This document shows positions 14,604-21,977 of a stretch of 58,430 bases of DNA, one piece after another. Numbering within the stretch: the first letter of the stretch is position 1; the number at the start of each line of letters is the position of its first letter. The notes below the pieces were generated by a model. That model had not been told where the DNA came from. It was given only the letters and a program-made list of their open reading frames with translations, and did not search any database. A program made the translations under genes and the position numbers. Source of the stretch: a virus; the IMG/VR virus record IMGVR_UViG_3300027862_000004, positions 1-58,430 of that record. The stretch is one strand, 5' to 3'.

Positions 14604-14760
14604 TGATCCTCACATTCTCGCTCCCTTATCTTGGTACTCTCAACAAGGATGGCTCGCTCGTCGTGCCTGATACTTTACATCGGTGATGGCTCACTCATTC
14701 ATCTTGGTACGCTCAACATCAGTGGCTCGCTCTCCTACTATGGTACACTCCCGTCCGTGT
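14604..14760. repeat. About four degenerate 36-bp tandem repeats
   Basis: Units on the plus strand start at 14632, 14668, 14705 and 14741, with a partial one from about 14604. Consensus halves are TGGTACKCTCAACA and GGCTCGCTC, spaced the same in each unit. The array fills the gap between two minus-strand genes and keeps a 36-37 base period. It could be an operator or iteron array, or a set of short promoter-like units. The role is inferred only. Confidence 0.75.
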
Positions 14761-14784
14761 GACGACTTCGATGGCGTTAGCCCT

Positions 14785-15597
14785 TTACATCTCCGAGGCG
14801 TATTTGATACGATTCTCTTCGCGTTCCAATACCTCCGGATCGAATTCATCCGTTGTGCTTGTATCGCGCTCCACGACAATCTGTTTCCCTTCAAGCGACC
14901 TCGCAAAGTCCGCCGCGAATTCAAACAGCGCGCGGCCAGCTGGGGTATCCGTCGGGACAAAACCAGCGTTTCGCACAATGTACACGCCGAATGTGCCCTT
15001 ATCGTTCTTTTCGCTCTTGCTGGCGATAGTGTAAAGCCCGGCATAGATAGCTGCGTGACGCATCTTGATATAGGTGTTGAGATTTGAAGCCGCCTTTCGC
15101 ATGAACTTGTTGGTGCCTTTGATGGAGAGCACTACCGGTTCCGGCGTCTTGCCTGCCAATAGCAGCAAGATCACATACTCCTCAAATGATGTCGCCTTTG
15201 GTGGAATCCGCCGACCATTGTCCACTGTCCACTGAAGGCGGACATCGCCGATTGGGACATCAAGATCGACAATCCCGCCACCAAGCTCGAGTGGATTGAA
15301 CTCAATCCGGCGTACATCGCGGCGAATTGGCACAAACGTGATTGGCCCATTGCCGTATTTGTCGCCGGTGAGATCGTTGAACAAGCTGAACAGCGTGAGG
15401 CCTGGAATGTAGGTGCTGTCATCTGGCATCATCTGCGGAGAGAGCCCCTGCGCAATCGCGAGGCGAGGGAGTCGGACATCTTCGACGCCGATGTTTTCGG
15501 TGCCAGTCAAATCGTGTGGATCGAGTGACTTCGGTCGGTCAAGTGTGCCAGTAAATGTTGTAGGGATAATCAGGTCGGTGCGTTCGTTTTCAGTCAT
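14785..15597 (-). CDS. Conserved early phage protein, possibly DNA-binding
   Basis: A 270-aa protein with the segment VRLPRLAIAQGLSPQMMPDD (about residues 40-60), a beta-rich middle (NGPITFVPIRRDVRRIEFNP) and a C-terminal acidic tail (DEFDPEVLEREEN). This architecture, a folded domain plus an acidic tail in an early operon near replication genes, recalls phage single-strand-binding or recombination accessory proteins, but I see no diagnostic motif. It lies immediately upstream of the tandem-repeat array on its own strand. Confidence 0.6.
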   Translation of the reverse strand: MTENERTDLIIPTTFTGTLDRPKSLDPHDLTGTENIGVEDVRLPRLAIAQGLSPQMMPDDSTYIPGLTLFSLFNDLTGDKYGNGPITFVPIRRDVRRIEFNPLELGGGIVDLDVPIGDVRLQWTVDNGRRIPPKATSFEEYVILLLLAGKTPEPVVLSIKGTNKFMRKAASNLNTYIKMRHAAIYAGLYTIASKSEKNDKGTFGVYIVRNAGFVPTDTPAGRALFEFAADFARSLEGKQIVVERDTSTTDEFDPEVLEREENRIKYASEM

Positions 15598-15621
15598 GGT
15601 GTCACCTCTTCGAAATTATCT

Positions 15622-15831
15622 TTAGGAACGATCCGTCTTTGCGCGTGTGCTCAGCAGTGCATCGGCGTAGCGGTAGGCAGCGACCGCGACGTTCAGTGGT
15701 GCGCCTTCAAGGCGAGCGGGATTTGCACACAGGCCACTCAGCGCTTGCCCCGCGAAGTAATCGCGTAGACTCATTCCAAGTGCGGCAAATTCAGCAGATG
15801 GGAACGCTGGTCCACCGTCATGCTCACTCAT
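15622..15831 (-). CDS. Widespread small phage protein
   Basis: A 69-aa product from the ATG at 15831 (ribosome site AAAAGGAG). It matches a common short phage protein: HDGGPAFPS at the start, GMSLRDYFAGQAL in the middle and AYRYADALL at the end. Such proteins occur in many phage early regions, and their function is not known to me. A gap of about 150 bases upstream holds no convincing gene. Confidence 0.75.
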   Translation of the reverse strand: MSEHDGGPAFPSAEFAALGMSLRDYFAGQALSGLCANPARLEGAPLNVAVAAYRYADALLSTRAKTDRS

Positions 15832-15986
15832 CACTGCTCCTTTTATCGCACGTCTTCAATGGTTGCTGTCCATTCCGAACCACGCAGCCCCCATTCTCAT
15901 GCCAGACACCAGGGAGTATGATAAGAACGCGATTCGGATTGACATACGATCCATGTAAGCGACCCAGCGATGCAGGATGTACGTCA

Positions 15987-16256
15987 TTATTCCTTCTCGA
16001 TTCGTCTCATTCGTGCTTCGTTCATCTTAATCCAATGATTTTTCTTTTTAACTGTACGTCCAAGAATATAACCTGAAAGATCTTCTATTGTAATCCAAGG
16101 AAAGCTAGGACCTTCACGCACTTCAAGGACCGTTCGAGAAAAGTCGGCTCTATTCTGCCCAACAGAAGTCTGCAGGTTCTTCTGAGATTCTCGATTACTC
16201 GAGACGTGCTGTTTCAGGGAGAGAGCCTTTTTCATCGAACGGTCTTTGAAAGACAT
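15987..16256 (-). CDS. Small basic hypothetical protein
   Basis: An 89-aa product. The N-terminal half is polar and basic (MSFKDRSMKKALSLKQHV). The C-terminal half has FPWITIEDLSGYILGRTVKK then a helix ending RRIEKE. It is AT-richer than its neighbours. It follows the 199-aa gene with a 14-base gap. No family was recognised. Confidence 0.5.
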   Translation of the reverse strand: MSFKDRSMKKALSLKQHVSSNRESQKNLQTSVGQNRADFSRTVLEVREGPSFPWITIEDLSGYILGRTVKKKNHWIKMNEARMRRIEKE

Positions 16257-16270
16257 GAAGGCCTCATCAT

Positions 16271-16870
16271 TTACTCATTCCTCAATACAATTTTGGTTTT
16301 CGCGTAGCACGTCACGCCTGGCGGCTCTGCCTCGCCTTGCAGCAACAGATCCTTGACCATCGCATTCGTCGTCTGCCACGGCAGGACCATCGATCGCTCC
16401 ATCCCGTGCTGCATACACCACAGACGAAACGCTTCTTTATCGAGCACCTGTGCGTAGGGTTCAGCGTAGATCGAAATGAGTTGACCGGTGGCCAGTCGCA
16501 AATTAGAAATTCCTTCTTCTTCGAAGTGTTCAGTCATCAATGCGACGTAAGTTTCAAGCAACAGCCCGAATGTTTTGGCCCATTGCTCCTGATACTCCAG
16601 AATCTTGCGGATTTCCGCATAGACACGCGCGAATTCTGACGCCCAGTGTTTACCACCAGTTGCGGAGAGCTCGATGTTGTAGAGCGATCGCATCGTGCTG
16701 CCGAGGTCTGTCAGCAACTGTTCGACGTGCTTGGCATCATGCGAGGTGTCTCGTGATGGTGGCTTGAGGATGTCCTGTTTTAGCGATTCCACTAGATCGC
16801 GTCGTTCTGGTTCGACGACTTGGAATTTGGGCAGAGTGTCGATGACGCCGGCGTATTTGCGTTTGGCCAT
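16271..16870 (-). CDS. Hypothetical helical protein
   Basis: A 199-aa, mostly helical protein. Residues 50-130 contain HVEQLLTDLGSTMRSLYNIEL and a long helix with EYQEQWAKTFGLLLETYVAL. The C-terminus has LWCMQHGMERSMVLPWQTTN, which looks like a small DNA-contact or dimer element. No catalytic motif is visible. It sits in the coupled minus-strand early operon. Confidence 0.65.
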   Translation of the reverse strand: MAKRKYAGVIDTLPKFQVVEPERRDLVESLKQDILKPPSRDTSHDAKHVEQLLTDLGSTMRSLYNIELSATGGKHWASEFARVYAEIRKILEYQEQWAKTFGLLLETYVALMTEHFEEEGISNLRLATGQLISIYAEPYAQVLDKEAFRLWCMQHGMERSMVLPWQTTNAMVKDLLLQGEAEPPGVTCYAKTKIVLRNE

Positions 16871-16871
16871 G

Positions 16872-16958
16872 TTAGTCTTTCTGGGCTACGTGTTTCGTTC
16901 TAGAAATTTCTCGATGATAGATTTTCGCGGCTTCTCTAAGAGAGCTAATTGCTACCAT
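16872..16958 (-). CDS. Very small ORF, unknown
   Basis: A 28-aa ORF (MVAISSLREAAKIYHREISR...) ending one base before the 199-aa gene's ATG. Spacing and helical composition make it plausible as a coupled micro-protein or leader, but it has no motif. Confidence 0.3.
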   Translation of the reverse strand: MVAISSLREAAKIYHREISRTKHVAQKD

Positions 16959-16985
16959 CAGTTGTCTTGTAATTGCCTCATCCGC

Positions 16986-17084
16986 TCAATTTCTAAATGA
17001 ATCGAAGTAGTCGCGAATTTCTTCAATCATTCCCTCAGCTTCTCTTGCTACTGTCAACGCATCTTGTTTTGAGGTAAAAGCCAT
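16986..17084 (-). CDS. Very small ORF, unknown
   Basis: A 32-aa ORF (MAFTSKQDALTVAREAEGMI...) starting one base after the upstream stop. It is a single amphipathic, acidic helix. The tight spacing supports it; nothing else does. Confidence 0.35.
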   Translation of the reverse strand: MAFTSKQDALTVAREAEGMIEEIRDYFDSFRN

Positions 17085-17085
17085 G

Positions 17086-17586
17086 TTAGTTCACCGCTCT
17101 CTGTTCCGGCCAGACCTCTCCATAGACATCGAGGCCATCCTTCATGGGAAGTGTCACTGGTTCTAGTGCTGAGCACCGCTGTTCTTGAATACGATAGGGA
17201 TAATAGATTGTTTCGGAATATCCCCATTTCGTGCGGACATTCGAAAAGATGGCTTCTTGTGATCCGCGGTGAAGATGCCCAGTGTGACGGCATTCATCAC
17301 AACCGCGTCCATGGCAAGACTGATGGATTTTTGTACTATCAAATAGACGAAGATAGCCATCGCCAACGAGCGTAAATCCGACGCCGTGCTGTCGTTGACA
17401 GATCGTGCGCAATGCGTCAACACGGGAGCGAGAATCAGGAATGCCAACAACGTGGATATCACCGCGCTGTGACACGACTAAAGCCACCATCAGTACGTGG
17501 TCAGTAACCGAGCGAAGTTCTAGCGCTTGATGTACGAATATTTCTGCGGCGTCACGGAGCAAGTTCTCGATATATGAATTGGTCAT
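17086..17586 (-). CDS. Hypothetical protein with zinc-like cysteine cluster
   Basis: A 166-aa protein. The central part has HQSCHGRGCDECRHTGHLHRG (about residues 88-108), a dense Cys/His cluster similar to DnaJ-type or zinc-ribbon knuckles. The N-terminus is a helix followed by a beta strand (VLMVALVVSQRGDIHVVGI). Its ATG overlaps the preceding stop. It is probably metal-binding; its role is unknown. Confidence 0.62.
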   Translation of the reverse strand: MTNSYIENLLRDAAEIFVHQALELRSVTDHVLMVALVVSQRGDIHVVGIPDSRSRVDALRTICQRQHGVGFTLVGDGYLRLFDSTKIHQSCHGRGCDECRHTGHLHRGSQEAIFSNVRTKWGYSETIYYPYRIQEQRCSALEPVTLPMKDGLDVYGEVWPEQRAVN

Positions 17587-17816
17587 GCCGGACCGATTGG
17601 TAACGTGAGTTGCGCATCAAGTTGATTGGCGGCAGTGGTAAGGGCAGCGGCGAGCATACGTGCCGTCACAGCAGCCTCGGCATCCGTGCCGCGCAAATAG
17701 ATCATGATGTCGTCACCGAATCTCATAGTAATCCAAGCGCCCTGTTGAAGTCCGTGCCCGTTGATCGTCACGGTGATAGGATCGTTAGTGCCTTGGTGGA
17801 TGTTGACAGAGGCCAT
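17583..17816 (-). CDS. Small hypothetical protein
   Basis: A 77-aa product. The ATG at 17816 overlaps the upstream stop (TAATG) and has AGGAGGTGCC upstream. It is an all-beta start (VNIHQGTNDPITVTINGHGL) followed by an alanine-rich helix. No family was recognised. Confidence 0.62.
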   Translation of the reverse strand: MASVNIHQGTNDPITVTINGHGLQQGAWITMRFGDDIMIYLRGTDAEAAVTARMLAAALTTAANQLDAQLTLPIGPA

Positions 17817-18070
17817 TAGCGGCACCTCCTGAGCGCGATCAACAATGCGCGTTGCGCGAGCAGGGATGCCAAGACGCGGGCACTGGACCAGCCACGAGCA
17901 AGAAGGACCAGACCGGCAGCTACTTCGCGAGCCGTCAGGTGCGGCTTGACAGGCACAGGGAGAGCGGTACGCTGCGCTGTTGCCGCCAGCAGAGTTCTAT
18001 TGATGTGCGCGTCCTTGGCATCCATGCGCCGCTGAATGGTCCGAAAGTCCACAAAGCCACGATACCTCAT
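17816..18070 (-). CDS. Small basic hypothetical protein
   Basis: An 84-aa product from the ATG at 18070, chosen because AAAGGAA lies upstream; the open frame extends further but without a ribosome site. The N-terminus has RYRGFVDFRTIQRRMDA. The C-terminus is a hydrophobic, basic helix (VAAGLVLLARGWSSARVLAS). It might associate with membranes or DNA; I cannot tell. Confidence 0.5.
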   Translation of the reverse strand: MRYRGFVDFRTIQRRMDAKDAHINRTLLAATAQRTALPVPVKPHLTAREVAAGLVLLARGWSSARVLASLLAQRALLIALRRCR

Positions 18071-18107
18071 GATAAACAGTTCCTTTCGGGTCACGTTTGG
18101 TGAATTT

Positions 18108-18353
18108 CTAACCTGAGCTGTCCCACCGATATTTCCACACCTCGGCCATGCCGTCTGCGTCGGCACGGAAAATCGTCGTGCACCACGGCGGAGAGTAGGA
18201 TTCGTCCACCTCGAGCAGTTGCGGTGTTTTCCTACCGATCGAAGCTACACGTTCGCTGAGCACTTCCTTCGCGAGTTGCTCGAAATTTGTTGGGTGCTGT
18301 TGGAGCCAGTATGGAGAAAGACCGCAGAACTGATCGACAACTAAAATACGCAT
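18108..18353 (-). CDS. Small hypothetical protein
   Basis: An 81-aa product from the ATG at 18353 (GAGGTGCCT upstream). It begins MRILVVDQFCGLSPYWLQ and has PPWCTTIFRADADGMAEVWK near the end. No motif or family was recognised; it is supported by ribosome site and packing. Confidence 0.5.
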   Translation of the reverse strand: MRILVVDQFCGLSPYWLQQHPTNFEQLAKEVLSERVASIGRKTPQLLEVDESYSPPWCTTIFRADADGMAEVWKYRWDSSG

Positions 18354-18395
18354 AGGCACCTCACGGTAAATTGAATAGAGCGTATTCACTTGGGA

Positions 18396-18659
18396 TCACA
18401 CGAGCAAGCCATCTGCCTCATTGAATTCAATTCCCTCAGCACGCGCTATCGCGAAGTACTCCGGTAGCACGCCGTAGGTGATCGCAGACCCTCCCTGTCC
18501 GGCATCGTCGCGTTCTGCCATCAGCAACGCTTCGCCGAGTGCGGTGGCTTCGTAAGCCCGCACGGTCTCAATGTGGACAGGTTCGAATTGGACAGCGAGG
18601 ACGCGATAGGTTTGGATGGGAGTGTCAGCGGAGTTCCTGTCGAGCTGCTCGGTGGTCAT
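18396..18659 (-). CDS. Small hypothetical protein, first gene of the early block
   Basis: An 87-aa product. Residues 17-52 form beta strands and a helix (YRVLAVQFEPVHIETVRAYE, then ALGEALLMAERDD); the rest is helical and acidic. It lies directly downstream of the shared ACTTTACTTT motif at 18732-18741 and may be the first gene of the minus-strand early transcript. Confidence 0.6.
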   Translation of the reverse strand: MTTEQLDRNSADTPIQTYRVLAVQFEPVHIETVRAYEATALGEALLMAERDDAGQGGSAITYGVLPEYFAIARAEGIEFNEADGLLV

Positions 18660-18731
18660 CTGTTGGACCTTTCGAGACCGTCGCGATGTATGACGCGATC
18701 GGACACCCAGAGTCTACTGAACCGACAAACG

Positions 18732-18756
18732 AAAGTAAAGTGAATTTTTAAAGACT
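18732..18756 (-). promoter_or_regulatory. Shared upstream motif, copy 1
   Basis: Read on the minus strand this is TACAGTC-TTTAAAAA-TTC-ACTTTACTTT, about 75 bases upstream of the 18659 start. Very similar motifs precede the DNA polymerase gene, the 28694 gene and the terminase operon. It is probably a promoter or operator; the assignment is inference. Confidence 0.55.
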
Positions 18757-18823
18757 GTAAATCCTTGATAATCAACAAGTTATAGCTAAGGCCTGAATTG
18801 CCTCACGGTGCCTGGTTGTCGGC

Positions 18824-19045
18824 TCACCACTTAAAACCGCGTTGCGCGGTGCGTTCAGCGGCAAGATCCTGATAACTCAGATCGGTGCTTACCCAACGAC
18901 GGCCGAGCCGCTCTGCCACGGCACCAACCAAGTACTGACTGAAATGGAGGCGCTCTGGCTGCAAGTCAAGGAACGCAATCGACCGGCTGCGTGACTGTCC
19001 CTTCGCCAACAGGAACACGTACTCGTGTGCATTAAGTTTTATTAC
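18824..19045 (-). pseudogene. Remnant of a DNA methyltransferase gene
   Basis: The frame encodes HEYVFLLAKGQ and, after a short unrelated stretch, VGAVAERLGRRWVSTDLSYQDLA then ERTAQRGF. The same two blocks occur in the intact DNA methylase at 42158-43027 (HEYIFLMAK and VGAVAERLSRRWVGIDLSYQDLA), where about 85 residues separate them. The TSPPYW motif and the FDPFIGSGT motif are absent. This is a decayed, internally deleted copy on the opposite strand from the intact gene. Confidence 0.75.
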
Positions 19046-19050
19046 GTGCG

Positions 19051-19263
19051 ATGATGACTCATATGAAGAATGACTGCGTGCAATCTGATCGCTACTTGTG
19101 TGACTGTGGGCATCTTGCCGTGGTGACACAACGAACGCTGTACGAATTTCAGTGGACATGCGCATGTGGTTGTCATGGCGTGATTTCCTGGGCGCATGTG
19201 AACCCACCACCTCAGTTTCAGCAGTTTGAAGTTGAAACAGTCCAGAAGTTGTTGTTCGATTGA
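19051..19263 (+). CDS. Small zinc-knuckle-like protein on the opposite strand
   Basis: A 70-aa plus-strand ORF within a minus-strand block. It has CDCGHLAVV (about residue 17) and CACGCHGVISWAHV (about residue 37), a possible zinc site. No good ribosome site is visible; starts at 19051 or 19063 are possible. It lies directly beside the methyltransferase remnant, so it may be a passenger of a recombination event. Confidence 0.45.
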   Translation: MMTHMKNDCVQSDRYLCDCGHLAVVTQRTLYEFQWTCACGCHGVISWAHVNPPPQFQQFEVETVQKLLFD

Positions 19264-19267
19264 TTCA

Positions 19268-19300
19268 TTCTACTCTTCCGTCAGCGCCTTGATCGCGCAA
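19268..19300 (-). pseudogene. Possible remnant of the helicase 3' end
   Basis: Read on the minus strand, the bases encode CAIKALTEE and a stop, matching the helicase C-terminus (AWIKALTEE and stop, 20409-20435) at about 20 of 25 aligned bases. The surrounding 19264-19424 stretch has no convincing gene. The match is short, so confidence is low. Confidence 0.35.
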
Positions 19301-19424
19301 TTTAATGGCGATGAGGATTACATCGAGCGCGGTCCGAAAGTGCCGCACACGTGGAAGAGGAAATCGAGGCGTCGGCCTGAAGAAGTGGAATGTGACACAG
19401 AACTTAAGTAAACTGCGACCGCGA

Positions 19425-20408
19425 TCACTTTGGTTGTTCTGCCGTCTTCCACTGGCGCATGCGTTCCTGTGCCTCTGAAAGGAGTATTGTCCCTGCACAG
19501 ACAGCACGATGAAGACGATTTTCTTCACGATCTTTGAGACGCGCCTCCGCTCGCGATTGCACCCAGAGATTAGAAAGCGTATCAGCTCCGCCAAGTTCTC
19601 GCGGCACGCGATGATCAATAATCAGTTTTGTGTGTTCCGCCCAGAGAACTTTGTCGCGGATGAAGACCGCATGGCGCATCGCGAGTGTGACGTGCCGCGT
19701 GTCGCGTCCCCACTTAGTCGTACAAACAGTTGTCAGATTGATGCCTGGCCTCACGTCTTGAAGCGCTTGATCGTTTCGATGTCGAGTGGGGTCAGTGGTT
19801 GCCCTTGTTGAACCCGCTGTTTGGCCCGAAATCGTCGCTGATCGTCTCGCCTGCATACCTGACAGATCCGCTGTGTACACGTCTTGGTCGTGATCGTCTT
19901 GGTGTAGGGATGTCCGTAGGGGCAATGAAACCGCTCGCGTAACTCCCATCCATGGCCTGGCGCTTTGCGCCAGGCTGTTAGTGTGGACAGGATCTGTTCG
20001 CGTCTCCGGGGCGACATTAAGCGGTAGATTGTCATCATCAAGCCAACGGCCTGAGCTCTGCCAAGATTCCAGGCATAACAGGTCTGCCACTTGGCACAGC
20101 CTGGTCGTTGAATGAGAACATTGCCACCGAGATACCGTGCAAGCCGTTCGAGTGGCTCCCGTTGCACTTGACTCGCACTGACGTGAACTCTGCCACCTCG
20201 CCCACGACCATTCGCCTGCCACCTGAAGCAGCCTTCGCCCTCCAGAAATCCCGCAATCCAATGAATCGCTGAGATTGATATCATACGTTATTCCAATGCA
20301 TTCAACAGACCACTGCGTGCCGCACACCTGCGCGAGTGAGAGCGGTCGAACATCATTCAGTAGTGCGAGGAGGAGAGAGATGAGAAGTAAGGTCGTGCTC
20401 ATGGTCAT
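19425..20408 (-). CDS. Secreted HNH-like protein, apparently interrupted
   Basis: The frame is open for 327 codons, but only its two ends look like protein. The start (20408 to about 20290) encodes a signal-peptide-like STTLLLISLLLALL then DVRPLSLAQVCGTQW. The end (about 19780-19425) encodes DVRPGINLTTVCTTKWGRD, then RHAVFIRDK and the HNH core IIDHRVPRELGGADTLSNLW. The two ends overlap in homology (DVRP...VC.T.W). The middle is out-of-frame sequence of the LAGLIDADG gene inserted there. The intact family is a small exported HNH-type nuclease-like protein. The gene may be disrupted, or the downstream piece may be expressed separately. Confidence 0.55.
   Translation of the reverse strand: MTMSTTLLLISLLLALLNDVRPLSLAQVCGTQWSVECIGITYDINLSDSLDCGISGGRRLLQVAGEWSWARWQSSRQCESSATGATRTACTVSRWQCSHSTTRLCQVADLLCLESWQSSGRWLDDDNLPLNVAPETRTDPVHTNSLAQSARPWMGVTRAVSLPLRTSLHQDDHDQDVYTADLSGMQARRSATISGQTAGSTRATTDPTRHRNDQALQDVRPGINLTTVCTTKWGRDTRHVTLAMRHAVFIRDKVLWAEHTKLIIDHRVPRELGGADTLSNLWVQSRAEARLKDREENRLHRAVCAGTILLSEAQERMRQWKTAEQPK
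19751..20284 (-). CDS. LAGLIDADG homing endonuclease with zinc tail
   Basis: A 177-aa protein. Residues 8-20 are HWIAGFLEGEGCF, the LAGLIDADG helix with its catalytic acidic residue. The segment GGRVHVSASQVQREPLERLA is the following beta-sheet/helix. One such motif is clear, so it probably acts as a dimer. The C-terminus has CPYGHPY and ICQVCRR, a zinc module shared with the HNH enzyme at 4986. The stop lies inside the downstream HNH-like coding sequence, in a different frame. Confidence 0.85.
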   Translation of the reverse strand: MISISAIHWIAGFLEGEGCFRWQANGRGRGGRVHVSASQVQREPLERLARYLGGNVLIQRPGCAKWQTCYAWNLGRAQAVGLMMTIYRLMSPRRREQILSTLTAWRKAPGHGWELRERFHCPYGHPYTKTITTKTCTQRICQVCRRDDQRRFRAKQRVQQGQPLTPLDIETIKRFKT

Positions 20409-21977
20409 TTATTCCTCCGTCAGTGCTTTGATCCACGCTTTCGTCGTCCACACCGACACATCTTCTTTCTGCCGCTTCGCTTTGATAATGGCGTGGTCCA
20501 GTGTCTTCTGCCCTTGTGGACCTGTCGCCACGATATCAAAGTAACTCACTGCATGCACTTGACCAGGACGATCCACACGCGCTGCGGCTTGCAGGGCTTT
20601 GAACAGCGAATAATCATAACTCATGTTCACCACGGTATGACACGCCGAGAGATTCAGTCCGAGGCTTCCCGTTCCATACGTACCAGCAAAAAACACCGGC
20701 CCCCTCGGTGCGGTCCGCGGATCAAGCAATCGCAACGCGGTGTCTCGCTCGGCTTTCGTCTGTCCACCAAAGATGTGCCCAATCGCCAAGCCGTTGTTTG
20801 ACGCAACTGCGGCGATCATGCGCGACAACTCAAACCGGAATCGGCACCAGACCAGCAGCTTGAGATTGGGATCTTCAATGAGCCGATCGCGGAACCACTT
20901 CAACACGAAATCCAATTTTTCGCGACTCAACTCTTGAATGGCTGGTTGTGGAATCACAGAGCGATTGATATGAACAGGCATCCCCTTCGATTGCGGCAGG
21001 TCGAGACTTTCGAGCAATCCTGGTTCGATCAACGGCTCGTCATTTGGACTTTCCAACCCCCCGATAAATCCACTTGTGATCTGTGCGAGTCGGAGACTCT
21101 TGACGACGGCTTGCTGTGTGACGGCGACGGTCGATTCCGAAAGCCACACCACCATCTCATCGCGCATCATTTTGTAGACCTTCCACGTCGTTTCAGAGAG
21201 TGGAACAGAGAGTGTCACAGGTGGCATAGTTGGTGGAAGATCTAAACAGTCGCGTTTGAGCCGGCGCAGGACATACGGCTTGAATCGCCGTTGCAGATCA
21301 TCAAGGTTCTGCCAGCCAACGATCTGTTTCTGTTGCCACCCGCCCATGATGGCGTATTTCGAGCGATACTGAAACCACGACCGCAACCCAACGATCCGCG
21401 GGTCCATCACTAGTCCTTGTGAGAACATATCCATCGGACTATTCGCGATGGGTGTCCCATTCAGTAGCACCACACGCCCGCAGAGCCTCCGCAATTGAAG
21501 GCAGGCTTTGGTCTGTTCGGCTTTGGGATTTTTGATCGCGGAGGATTCATCGAGAATGAGGAGTGTCTTGGATGTACAAAAGAGAAGAAGTTTGTCTAAA
21601 CGAGATGATGCGCGGATGAACTCAAAATTCGTAATGAGCCAATGAAACGGTTTTCCTTCACCTGGTTGTTCCCAACCGTGTGTCCGCGCGTGATATTCCT
21701 GAATGACTGCGTGAATATCAGGAAAGAGATGCTTCTTGAGTTCACCAAGTTCTGGATCGAACCACACGCCACGAACAGAGGCCGGAGCAATAACGATGAC
21801 GTTCTCAATGATACCGTGGAGAAAGAGGATCTGTGCGGCGACGATGGCTTGAAGAGATTTTCCAGCGCCCATCTCGTCAGCAAGAAAGAACACTGGGTGT
21901 TCAACAAGTGATTTAATGCCAGTCACTTGGTGAACAAACGGTTTTACACGACATTGTGACAGATCAATCTCTATCAT
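20409..21977 (-). CDS. SNF2-family DEAD/H helicase
   Basis: A 522-aa superfamily 2 ATPase likely acting in phage DNA replication or repair. Motif I is LADEMGAGKS (residues 32-41). Motif Ia is IVIAPASVRGVW. Motif II is ILDESSAIKNP, with DESS in place of DEAH. Motif III is VLLNGTPIANSP. In the C-terminal RecA-like half are LVWCRFRFELSRMI, a GSLGLNLSACHTVVNMSYDY block and motif VI LQAAARVDRPGQ. Length and motif order match phage SNF2 helicases. Its stop is followed directly by the secreted HNH-like gene. Confidence 0.93.
   Translation of the reverse strand: MIEIDLSQCRVKPFVHQVTGIKSLVEHPVFFLADEMGAGKSLQAIVAAQILFLHGIIENVIVIAPASVRGVWFDPELGELKKHLFPDIHAVIQEYHARTHGWEQPGEGKPFHWLITNFEFIRASSRLDKLLLFCTSKTLLILDESSAIKNPKAEQTKACLQLRRLCGRVVLLNGTPIANSPMDMFSQGLVMDPRIVGLRSWFQYRSKYAIMGGWQQKQIVGWQNLDDLQRRFKPYVLRRLKRDCLDLPPTMPPVTLSVPLSETTWKVYKMMRDEMVVWLSESTVAVTQQAVVKSLRLAQITSGFIGGLESPNDEPLIEPGLLESLDLPQSKGMPVHINRSVIPQPAIQELSREKLDFVLKWFRDRLIEDPNLKLLVWCRFRFELSRMIAAVASNNGLAIGHIFGGQTKAERDTALRLLDPRTAPRGPVFFAGTYGTGSLGLNLSACHTVVNMSYDYSLFKALQAAARVDRPGQVHAVSYFDIVATGPQGQKTLDHAIIKAKRQKEDVSVWTTKAWIKALTEE

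Noticed and set aside
14604-14760. A CRISPR array
   Set aside because: The repeats are degenerate over the whole 36-bp unit with no variable spacers and no cas genes.
19425-20408. An intein or continuous protein across the LAGLIDADG insertion
   Set aside because: The endonuclease is in a different frame from the flanking exons and no splicing blocks are present, so the open frame across it is probably chance.
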